8,611 nucleotides of DNA from the NCBI GenBank assembly GCA_009779205.1, contig WRER01000018.1, forward strand, positions 1 to 8,611, given 5' to 3'. Below, one piece after another: positions 1 through 4,840 of the stretch (within the stretch, counting starts at the first letter, position 1; every line of letters starts with the position of its first letter). The position numbers were made by a program, and so were the translations under genes. This DNA is from Methanobacteriota archaeon. GTDB lineage: Archaea > Halobacteriota > Methanomicrobia > Methanomicrobiales > Methanospirillaceae. A model generated the notes under the pieces. That model saw nothing but the letters and a program-made list of their open reading frames with translations. It did not search any database and was not told the DNA's origin.

Positions 1-34
1 CTTCAAGGCCGGTGAATGCATTATTTCTTTCCAT
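1..34 (-). CDS. flaB: Archaellin (FlaB-type) N-terminus, cut by window edge
   Basis: Reading the minus strand from the ATG at 34 gives MERNNAFTGLE, the same signal-peptide motif as the four complete archaellins (MKRDNAFTGLE). This is a class III signal peptide: a short charged leader, then Gly-Leu-Glu, with expected cleavage by the prepilin-type peptidase after the Gly. Only 11 codons are inside the window, so length and downstream domains cannot be judged. It lies about 665 bases beyond the last array member, after a T-tract, and has its own TATA-like element. It is therefore probably a separate transcription unit. The leader differs at two positions (K2E, D4N). The upstream purine-rich GAAGGAAAT could act as ribosome binding site but is weak. 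Seen: the signal motif and start. Inferred: that the rest encodes an archaellin. Confidence 0.82.
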   Translation of the reverse strand, partial: MERNNAFTGLE

Positions 35-72
35 CTTACTATTTCCTTCATTTCCTTTCCAATACTCCGCCT

Positions 73-98
73 CGCAGATCCTGCTGCGATATATTATT
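73..98 (-). promoter_or_regulatory. Putative promoter of the partial archaellin gene
   Basis: On the minus strand the AT-rich AATAATATA at 98-90 resembles an archaeal TATA box. With the usual spacing, transcription would begin near 68, giving a leader of about 34 bases before the ATG at 34. Immediately downstream of the TATA-like element is a perfect inverted repeat, CGCAG (73-77) and CTGCG (84-88), separated by six bases. It lies between TATA and the expected start site, where an operator would sit. Its role is inference. Confidence 0.4.
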
Positions 99-159
99 CT
101 CATTCTTGTATTGTTGGAGCATGGTGTTTGGTTTTATCTCGATCGGAACTCTACCTACA

Positions 160-190
160 AGTACTGTTGCGCCAGTACTGTAATTTTTTT
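160..190 (+). terminator. Hairpin plus T7, terminator-like on plus strand
   Basis: AGTACTG at 160-166 pairs perfectly with CAGTACT at 173-179 around a TTGCGC loop. It is followed within four bases by seven T residues at 184-190. The geometry is that of an intrinsic terminator reading rightward. No plus-strand gene is visible to its left, so what it would terminate is unknown. Confidence 0.4.
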
Positions 191-207
191 CTCGGAACCC
201 CAGACAT

Positions 208-230
208 CAATTGCATCTTTTATGCAATTG
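208..230. repeat. Perfect 9-bp inverted repeat
   Basis: CAATTGCAT at 208-216 and ATGCAATTG at 222-230 are perfect reverse complements with a five-base loop CTTTT. The stem is long for such a small loop and is unlikely to be chance alone in this short interval. Confidence 0.6.
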
Positions 231-246
231 TCGTCATTATATAATA

Positions 247-292
247 TGGTGGCTTGATAATATACCGAAATGGAATAGCTGTCAAACCACCA
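247..292. repeat. 11-bp imperfect inverted repeat with 24-base spacer
   Basis: TGGTGGCTTGA at 247-257 faces TCAAACCACCA at 282-292. One position does not match in DNA but would be a G-U pair in one of the two RNAs. This could be a long-loop stem or the ends of a small relic element. No transposase or target duplication is evident. Confidence 0.45.
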
Positions 293-318
293 CTTTATTT
301 TGTATCATTTCATGAAGG

Positions 319-376
319 GTGATACCTGCCTCCGGCGGGCAGGAACGCAGAGATGTATCACTGTGATAGTTTTTTA
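319..376 (+). repeat. Nested hairpin with GC-rich core followed by T6
   Basis: The outer arms GTGATAC (319-325) and GTATCAC (355-361) enclose an inner GC-rich stem CCTGCC (325-330) and GGCAGG (338-343); the arms share base 325. The outer right arm is itself half of a second palindrome, TATCAC-T-GTGATA at 356-368. T6 follows at about 370-375. Together these give a compact, strongly foldable block with terminator-like character on the plus strand. The CCTGCC/GGCAGG core resembles the hairpin at 4193-4212. Confidence 0.5.
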
Positions 377-688
377 TATTATATTTAAAGGTATTTAAAT
401 GCCTCTCTTTTTCTGCACATGATTTCTTGTGTTTGTATTTCGATTTTCACATGCGAGTTATTACCAAGGAGACGAAGTACATTCCAGATACGAGTCGAAT
501 CGAACAGGCTATTTATGAACCTGCATATGAAAATTCATTCGTGAGAGAAAGATCAAGGTTGCAATAGCTGTATGAGTAATTTGTATCTGAAAAAATCTGA
601 CGGGGTCGAAGGTAACTATATAGCCCAAAATCCCGCTTAATATTATAACTACTTCGTTTTCTGAACACTAAAGTTTCAAGGTAGACTG

Positions 689-700
689 AAAAAAAAGGTG
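689..700 (-). terminator. Oligo-T terminator of the archaellin array
   Basis: On the minus strand the TAA of the fourth archaellin (703-701) is followed by CACC and then eight T residues (696-689). Oligo-T tracts act as archaeal transcription terminators without needing a hairpin. The archaellin fragment at 4047-4186 has a matching tail (TAA, ACCA, T7), so the tract was part of the duplicated unit. Confidence 0.65.
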
Positions 701-1357
701 TTAGTATATTGGTCCGTTAAAGAATCCAGTAGAGAGTGTTTTTGATATCAGGTATGATGCACCGATACGTGGTCTAATCTCCAAGGTAAAGGATCTTGAA
801 GACTCAGGTTCTCTTGTACTTGTTATTTTATGTGAACCTTTATCGATCTTTATTTCGATATCTGCTCTATCTCCAGGATACAGCCGAACATCGTTATTTA
901 CAACCTTCAGACCATTTATACTAGTGACAGTCCATACATCAACATCAGCAGCATCAAATTTGGTGAAGAAGGGACTTGAAACGAAATCGACGACGTCACT
1001 CGGCTTCTTATAAGTCAGTGGGATTGGAAGTCCTGTATCATTTGAGAACAGGAATAGAATATCTGATGCATCCTGTGGCTGACCACCTTCTGGAACTCCG
1101 AGTTTCAGGTTGATGGTTTCGAGATAGTTAGGCCTTAGGGTACGGTTATCTGGTTCCGTTACATTTCCATATACCTGTCCAATCAGATACATATTTGATG
1201 TTGTTTGCTGAATTCCTGCGTAGGTGACTTCCTGAGCTTTTTGGGTTGCGAAGAAACCAGCGCCAAGCAGGACGTAGCTAAAGACTGCGGCTACCACGAC
1301 GAACGCGATCAGCACGATTGCAGCCTCAAGGCCAGTAAATGCATTATCTTGTTTCAT
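701..1357 (-). CDS. flaB: Archaellin, fourth gene of the array (218 aa)
   Basis: This is a structural subunit of the archaellum filament. The class III signal peptide ends at Gly9 (MKQDNAFTG), so the mature protein starts LEAAIVLIAF. That hydrophobic helix forms the filament core and runs to about residue 60. The outer domain (about 65-185) is divergent. The conserved C-terminal block, residues 189-210, includes FTLEIRPRIGASYLISKTLS. Sequons for N-glycosylation are at N65 (NVT), N71 (NRT) and N106 (NDT). Unlike its three neighbours it has no cysteine, and it is the longest. It is translated from an AGGTGATGA-type site overlapping the upstream stop, 11 bases after the previous gene. Its last 42 codons recur inverted at 4047-4175. 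The archaellin family is certain; whether it is a major or minor filament component cannot be told. Confidence 0.95.
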   Translation of the reverse strand: MKQDNAFTGLEAAIVLIAFVVVAAVFSYVLLGAGFFATQKAQEVTYAGIQQTTSNMYLIGQVYGNVTEPDNRTLRPNYLETINLKLGVPEGGQPQDASDILFLFSNDTGLPIPLTYKKPSDVVDFVSSPFFTKFDAADVDVWTVTSINGLKVVNNDVRLYPGDRADIEIKIDKGSHKITSTREPESSRSFTLEIRPRIGASYLISKTLSTGFFNGPIY

Positions 1358-1368
1358 GACTCATCACC

Positions 1369-1962
1369 TTACAGTAATTTTCCACCCTTATATCCGGTGG
1401 CGATTGTTTTTCGCAGTGTTGTTGGTGCACCGACAGGAGGTTTGATCTCAAGCTGGAACCATTGACCAGTTTGTGGACCGTCATTAATGTAAAGGATGGC
1501 ATTACATGAATTTCCTGGAGGAACGAGGACTGCTGGGATTTTTGGATCGGGATTCACGCCCTGACTGCACTGATCAAGTGTAAATTTTCCGTGATTCTCT
1601 GCGGGCTTACCCGCAACAGATGTCACATAACCGAAGTTATATGGAACCTTTCCTTCCTGTGAGAACGTAATCAATAACTCTGTAAGTTCCTGGGACTGAC
1701 CGCCGATAGGTACTGTCAATGAGATTTGTACCATATCGAGTTTTGATTCAGCTCCGTCGGCAGTCATATTACCATAGAGCGTTCCACCAGGAATTAAATT
1801 CGAAGTTGTCTGTTTGACTCCGGCATATGTAACTTCCTGGGCTTTCTGGGTTGCGAAGAATCCAGCACCAAGCATTACATATGAAAATATTGCGGCCACG
1901 ACAACGAATGCGATCAGCACGATCGCTGCCTCAAGGCCGGTAAATGCGTTATCTCTTTTCAT
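1369..1962 (-). CDS. flaB: Archaellin, third gene of the array (197 aa)
   Basis: Filament subunit with the signal peptide MKRDNAFTG, then the LEAAIVLIAF core helix. The first 55 or so residues are nearly identical to the neighbouring archaellins. The variable outer domain spans about 58-165. The C-terminal block, residues 168-190, reads WFQLEIKPPVGAPTTLRKTI. There is one sequon at N65 (NMT), the position shared by all four copies, and two cysteines, C132 and C153, in the outer domain that could form a disulfide. The ribosome binding site GGAGTGAT directly follows the TAA of the second gene, 13 bases before this ATG, so the genes are presumably co-transcribed. It ends GGKLL, a typical hydrophobic archaellin tail. 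Function in the archaellum is well supported by family. The copy-specific role is unknown. Confidence 0.95.
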   Translation of the reverse strand: MKRDNAFTGLEAAIVLIAFVVVAAIFSYVMLGAGFFATQKAQEVTYAGVKQTTSNLIPGGTLYGNMTADGAESKLDMVQISLTVPIGGQSQELTELLITFSQEGKVPYNFGYVTSVAGKPAENHGKFTLDQCSQGVNPDPKIPAVLVPPGNSCNAILYINDGPQTGQWFQLEIKPPVGAPTTLRKTIATGYKGGKLL

Positions 1963-1975
1963 ATATCATCACTCC

Positions 1976-2563
1976 TTATAGGACTTCTCCAGAGCTCATA
2001 CCTGAACCCAGTGTTTTTGTGATCAGTGTTGCTGCACCGACAAGGGGTCTCATTTCAAGTGCAAACCACTGTTTTGCGCGGAGTTCTTCACCTTTTTGGA
2101 TCGACAGCATAAATGTTGCGAACTCACCTGAGGTTAAGACCGGCACCTTTGACTGTGGGTAGTACGCTGTGAGGTTGTAAGCACCACAACAAGGTTCATC
2201 GACTTGATCTCTATTGGTAAGCTCACTATCAAATACATTTATACGCTGTGGCGTTGTATTTCTGCTTGATGTGAAGAGAAAAGTCGTTGTACTCATATCA
2301 ACTGCTTCTCCGCCGAGTGGAACACGAACATTGAACATAAATCCATCAAGCAGACCAGCAGAGGTCGTGTTTGCATACAATGAACCGTCAATCACAGCAT
2401 TTGATGTTGTCTGTTTGATTCCGGCATATGTAACCTCCTGGGCTTTCTGAGTTGCGAAGAATCCAGCGCCAAGCAGGACGTATGAAAATATTGCGGCCAC
2501 GACAACGAATGCGATCAGCACGATCGCCGCCTCAAGGCCGGTAAATGCGTTATCTCTTTTCAT
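1976..2563 (-). CDS. flaB: Archaellin, second gene of the array (195 aa)
   Basis: Filament subunit with class III signal peptide MKRDNAFTG, the LEAAIVLIAF helix, a divergent middle, and the C-terminal block around residues 166-186 (WFALEMRPLVGAATLITKTL). Sequons are at N65 (NTT), N102 (NTT) and N130 (NLT), the last just after a vicinal cysteine pair C125-C126 (EPCCGAYN). Adjacent cysteines are odd in an extracellular filament protein. They could bond to each other, to another subunit, or bind metal. The start is supported by GGAGGA at 2576-2571, touching the TAA of the first gene and seven bases from the ATG, the strongest internal ribosome binding site of the array. That may favour high translation of this copy, which is inference. 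Confidence 0.95.
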   Translation of the reverse strand: MKRDNAFTGLEAAIVLIAFVVVAAIFSYVLLGAGFFATQKAQEVTYAGIKQTTSNAVIDGSLYANTTSAGLLDGFMFNVRVPLGGEAVDMSTTTFLFTSSRNTTPQRINVFDSELTNRDQVDEPCCGAYNLTAYYPQSKVPVLTSGEFATFMLSIQKGEELRAKQWFALEMRPLVGAATLITKTLGSGMSSGEVL

Positions 2564-2576
2564 TTTATTTTCCTCC

Positions 2577-3191
2577 TTATAGTAAGGGCTTTCCGTTTAT
2601 CAGACCCGCATCAATTCTCTTTGTTACCAGTGTTGGAGCACCAATCGCAGGAATCATTTCAATTGAGAACCAGTCACCAGCATTGAGTTCTTCACCTAAA
2701 CATAAGGTATAGATTGCACTGGCACCTGGGGATAAGATGGAATTTTTATCAGGGAAGTAAGCTTGGGCCTGAGGGGCACCACTCAGAGCTGTAGAACTAT
2801 CACATTTTTGAGGGTACTCAATTATATCATCGATGTCCAATGGAGGCTTATCCACCACAGGTAATGGCGGGGTCGTCTTTTCTGATGTGTACACGAACGT
2901 CGTGGTGCTCATATCAATGTTCTGCCCACCACCTGGGACTTTAATACTGAATGTCAGTCCTACAAGCCCAGGACCCTTGCTTCCGGGTGTTGTAACATTG
3001 CCGTACATGTGTCCCTCAAACACGACATTTGATGTTGCCTGTTTGATTCCGGCGTATGTGACTTCCTGTGCTTTCTGGGTTGCGAAAAACCCTGCGCCGA
3101 GCATCACATACGAAAATACAGCGGCCACGACAACGAATGCGATCAATACAATCGCTGCTTCAAGGCCTGTAAATGCGTTATCTCTTTTCAT
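2577..3191 (-). CDS. flaB: Archaellin, first (promoter-proximal) gene of the array (204 aa)
   Basis: Filament subunit, first in the transcription unit. Signal peptide MKRDNAFTG, then the LEAAIVLIAF helix and the conserved stretch ATQKAQEVTYAGIKQ at 37-51. The outer domain (about 60-170) contains a proline-rich loop (PPLPVVDKPPLD, 108-119) and cysteines C130 and C164. The C-terminal block near 174-190 reads WFSIEMIPAIGAPTLVTK and is the least canonical of the four. The sequon N65 (NVT) is in the conserved position. The ATG at 3191 is preceded by GAGGT at 3202-3198, six bases away, with a TATA-like box further up. No archaellum assembly genes (arlC-J) are in the window, so the motor operon must lie elsewhere. 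Confidence 0.95.
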   Translation of the reverse strand: MKRDNAFTGLEAAIVLIAFVVVAAVFSYVMLGAGFFATQKAQEVTYAGIKQATSNVVFEGHMYGNVTTPGSKGPGLVGLTFSIKVPGGGQNIDMSTTTFVYTSEKTTPPLPVVDKPPLDIDDIIEYPQKCDSSTALSGAPQAQAYFPDKNSILSPGASAIYTLCLGEELNAGDWFSIEMIPAIGAPTLVTKRIDAGLINGKPLL

Positions 3192-3197
3192 ATCAAT

Positions 3198-3254
3198 ACC
3201 TCGTCCATCAACATCTCTGATGGTACACTACAAGATTACACCTAAATATATTAA
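3198..3254 (-). promoter_or_regulatory. Promoter, 5' leader hairpin and RBS of the archaellin operon
   Basis: Minus-strand TTAATATA at 3254-3247 is a good TATA-like box. The usual spacing puts the transcript start near 3224. The leader would then open with a perfect six-pair stem, CCATCA (3223-3218 on the minus strand) and TGATGG (3210-3205), around a seven-base loop. The Shine-Dalgarno GAGGT (3202-3198) begins two bases after the stem. A hairpin at the very 5' end could stabilise the transcript or tune access to the ribosome binding site. The elements are seen; the roles are inferred. Confidence 0.55.
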
Positions 3255-3259
3255 TATCT

Positions 3260-3508
3260 TTCTTCTTTCTGTTAGAAGGGATTTTTTTGCAGCATGAGGA
3301 GGGACCTGTACAGCTGCTTCTGTGGTGTGGTGATTGATACACGCAGAAAAATGGGGTACAAGGAGAGAAAAGAGGGGGGGAAGAAGGGCAGTATTGGGTA
3401 TAGGTCGAGAGATGACAATCAACCACGAAAAAGTCTTATACAAAGATAAAACAAATAATTCGCATGGCGAATTTTCATGTCATGGATTGGAAAAAGAGGC
3501 TAGTAGAT
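3260..3508. other. Non-coding stretch upstream of the archaellin promoter
   Basis: No convincing gene lies here. Plus-strand 3334-3522 is open but is a purine-rich low-complexity stretch (including a run of seven G near 3374-3380), lacks homology that I recognise, and reads through a hairpin. A seven-pair inverted repeat, AATTCGC (3457-3463) and GCGAATT (3467-3473) with loop ATG, is present. The interval probably holds decayed sequence and upstream regulatory DNA. Confidence 0.5.
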
Positions 3509-3530
3509 ATGCACTATTATAATAGTGCAT
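3509..3530. repeat. 22-bp perfect palindrome
   Basis: ATGCACTATTATAATAGTGCAT is fully self-complementary with no loop. It lies three bases past the stop codon (3534) of the Rpn-like remnant on the minus strand. Eleven bases of it (ATAATAGTGCA) recur at 3931-3941, inside a second smaller palindrome ACTAT-ATA-ATAGT (3926-3938). The two copies bracket the decayed Rpn/nucleotidyltransferase segment and could mark the edges of a former insertion. Confidence 0.65.
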
Positions 3531-3533
3531 TGT

Positions 3534-3810
3534 CTATGTGAGATCTTCCGGGATCAGACCCGTTGCTTTGCAAACGATCTCGATCTCGACACCTTCTGCA
3601 AGCACCGCTTTTGCAGTTTGGAGAATGTCTTCCTCCTTTCCTTCTTTTCTTACTTCTCCTTCCCTAATTTCCTGATCCCACAAGAACTTATCACGTGCAA
3701 TTGCTATCACTCGTTCATTAGGATCGTGACTGTTCTCTACCAAATTTTCAAAAGCTTGCTTTAAGTTTTCTTTTTTTCTGCCAGTGCTTCCATTTCATCT
3801 CTCTGTCTGC
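3534..3810 (-). pseudogene. Rpn/PD-(D/E)XK transposase-like nuclease, C-terminal remnant
   Basis: The minus strand encodes a C-terminal tail typical of the Rpn (recombination-promoting nuclease, TIGR01784-like) family. It has a charged linker (QEIREGEVRKEGKEED) followed by a short helical end, TAKAVLAEGVEIEIVCKATG, and stops at 3534. Upstream the frame is broken. RQRDEMEALAEKK is read in one frame and ENLKQAFENLVENSHDPNER in the next. A single missing A in the A7 tract near 3771-3777 explains the switch. The catalytic N-terminal nuclease domain is absent, and beyond about 3810 I cannot follow homology. So this is a truncated, frameshifted relic of a mobile-type gene. Family recognition is from the tail only. 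Confidence 0.6.
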
Positions 3811-4046
3811 ATATTAAAAATCGTAACAACAGGATTGCATCCTCACTCTTTTCAGTCTCTTATTTCGGTTCATACGCTGATGGCAATGCAACCACAGATC
3901 ACAATGCATGGTACCGGCCAGATGTACTATATAATAGTGCAATATCTTGTATCGAGGTTTGGGATGTAGTCACAGAAGATGTTCCTGAGCTATTGGAGAG
4001 GGTGAAAGATATACTCCTTGTAAAAGGGCGGAAATCTCTGCCTCTT
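3765..4046 (+). pseudogene. Nucleotidyltransferase-like (MNT, possibly MNT/HEPN) remnant
   Basis: A plus-strand frame is open from 3765 without an ATG. At about 3855-3905 it reads VSYFGSYADGNATTDHN. This closely resembles the GSxxDGxx...DxD motif of minimal nucleotidyltransferases (MNT antitoxins), but the second acidic position is Asn and the sequence after it is lost. It is followed by RPDVLYNSAISCIEVWDVVTEDVPELLER, which faintly recalls the middle of a DUF86/HEPN toxin (the LYN-x3-I-x-x-IE pattern and a VPE stretch). MNT and HEPN genes are usual neighbours, so an internal deletion that fused them would explain this. There is no start codon and no complete domain, so it is surely non-functional as either. 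The 5' edge overlaps the opposite-strand Rpn remnant, so the exact boundary is unclear. The MNT part is moderately supported, the HEPN part weakly. Confidence 0.4.
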
Positions 4047-4186
4047 AAGATAACAAGTACAAGAGAATCTGGGTCTTCAAGATCCTGTACCCTGGAGATT
4101 AGACCACGTATCGGTACATCATACCTGATATCAAAAACACTGTCTACCGGATTCACTCACGGAGCACTATACTAAACCATTTTTTT
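4047..4186 (+). pseudogene. flaB: Archaellin C-terminal fragment with T-tract, inverted copy
   Basis: The plus strand encodes 42 residues, KITSTRESGSSRSC through GALY, then TAA and, four bases later, T7 (4180-4186). It matches codons 177-218 of the fourth archaellin (701-829) at 116 of 129 bases and 34 of 42 residues. Homology starts abruptly near 4047. Upstream sequence belongs to the nucleotidyltransferase-like remnant, with which it is in frame. The longest identical runs are 23 and 25 bases. One change places Cys where the parent has Phe190. The fragment lacks a signal peptide and core helix, so alone it cannot make an archaellin. It is either a relic of a sixth archaellin or a silent 3' cassette. 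Confidence 0.88.
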
Positions 4187-4192
4187 CTGCCT

Positions 4193-4212
4193 GCTGCCTG
4201 CCAACAGGCAGC
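4193..4212. repeat. 8-bp perfect GC-rich hairpin
   Basis: GCTGCCTG (4193-4200) and CAGGCAGC (4205-4212) are perfect reverse complements with loop CCAA. It lies in the convergent gap between the archaellin fragment on the plus strand and the membrane-protein gene on the minus strand. The CTGCC/GGCAG theme also occurs at 325-343, suggesting a dispersed structural repeat. Confidence 0.55.
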
Positions 4213-4222
4213 TGTGCAATAG

Positions 4223-4241
4223 CCATGGACAACTTCCATGG
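4223..4241 (-). terminator. Hairpin downstream of the membrane-protein gene
   Basis: CCATGGA (4223-4229) and TCCATGG (4235-4241) form a perfect seven-pair stem around CAACT. It starts 17 bases beyond the stop of the minus-strand gene at 4259. No long T-run follows on the minus strand, so a termination or mRNA-end stabilising role is only possible. Confidence 0.35.
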
Positions 4242-4258
4242 TAACACATAACAAACCG

Positions 4259-4840
4259 TTACAGCCACCAAACAAAAAAAGAATGTGAAATATTTCCACT
4301 TGAATTTCCTGTCGTTTGCATATGATAAACGCGAGGACACTCCCCTTCCTCACGGGAAGCATACATAAACGGACCCCTTCCATCCCAACTCGTCATCACA
4401 CGGTATGCATCACGCTCCATGCGAAATGCACCATCTTCGAGCAACCACCGAGTCGCAGCACTCGCTGGCATTCCACGGACAGGAACGTCAAATATGCAAG
4501 AAGATAGATCATGGAAAGGAAAGAACATCTCACGTGTAAACCCAATCATCCTCGGCGCAGAAAGCGAGACAACACTCCCTTCCGGACTCAAAGCATATGC
4601 ATACCGATAGGGTATGTGTGATGATGCCTGAGATGGTGCATGTGCCGTGTAAGAAAACACACCATTTTCATCCATTCCATGCACATACAGCCCCTTATCT
4701 CCAGTCACTTCCATCATAAGAGATGCTGCAACTGGAACAAAGACACACATCCCAGCCTGCACCATAAAAAGCACAACAAAAAAAAGAGAGAGGCCAATAC
4801 ATCTCCCTCTGATCTTCCTAAGATAACGCACTAATCTCAT
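4259..4840 (-). CDS. Unrecognised protein with one N-terminal membrane segment (193 aa)
   Basis: I do not recognise the family. From the ATG at 4840 the protein begins MRLVRYLRKIRGR, a positively charged stretch, followed by one long hydrophobic segment at about residues 14-42 (CIGLSLFFVVLFMVQAG and onward). The remaining 150 or so residues are soluble with no repeats. By the positive-inside rule the C-terminal part would be outside. Three cysteines lie in or just after the hydrophobic segment and in the outer part, and a sequon-rich end (GNSSGNIS) supports an exterior location. An ATG at 4882 in the same frame would add 14 residues, but they lie inside the upstream gene and lack a clear signal, so I prefer 4840. 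It overlaps the end of the upstream gene by 23 bases, implying co-transcription and translational coupling. There is no clear ribosome binding site. Confidence 0.7.
   Translation of the reverse strand: MRLVRYLRKIRGRCIGLSLFFVVLFMVQAGMCVFVPVAASLMMEVTGDKGLYVHGMDENGVFSYTAHAPSQASSHIPYRYAYALSPEGSVVSLSAPRMIGFTREMFFPFHDLSSCIFDVPVRGMPASAATRWLLEDGAFRMERDAYRVMTSWDGRGPFMYASREEGECPRVYHMQTTGNSSGNISHSFFVWWL

Larger units (their letters stand above)
99..688. other. Intergenic region without a convincing gene, rich in inverted repeats
   Basis: About 590 bases separate the partial archaellin promoter from the T-tract of the archaellin array. No reading frame here has a good ribosome binding site or a recognisable protein. 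The best small frame is 451-567 on the plus strand (38 codons from ATG, beginning MRVITKETKYIPDTSR). It has no visible ribosome binding site and I do not recognise it; the PDTS string vaguely recalls PIN-domain starts, which is not enough for a call. Bases 160-376 carry at least four strong inverted repeats, listed separately. The stretch 370-425 is very AT-rich. Confidence 0.6.

Noticed and set aside
12..257. 81-codon plus-strand open frame over the partial archaellin start
   Set aside because: It runs antisense through the clear archaellin signal peptide and the hairpin region, has no ribosome binding site and no family resemblance.
451..567. 38-codon plus-strand frame with a PDTS string reminiscent of PIN domains
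   Set aside because: Too short, no ribosome binding site, and the resemblance is only a few residues; noted in the intergenic entry only.
99..690. Possible CRISPR array or tRNA in the gene-free interval
   Set aside because: The repeats are inverted, not regularly spaced direct repeats, and no cloverleaf or conserved T-loop sequence was found.
2833..3297. 154-codon plus-strand open frame
   Set aside because: Antisense to the first archaellin and its promoter; it is open because of the codon usage of the real gene.
3334..3522. 62-codon plus-strand frame (MIHAEKWGTRREKRGG...)
   Set aside because: Purine-rich low-complexity stretch without a recognisable domain; it passes through a hairpin and ends in the 22-bp palindrome.
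3899..4156. 85-codon minus-strand frame
   Set aside because: Mirror of the archaellin fragment and nucleotidyltransferase-like relic on the plus strand; the homology is on the plus strand.
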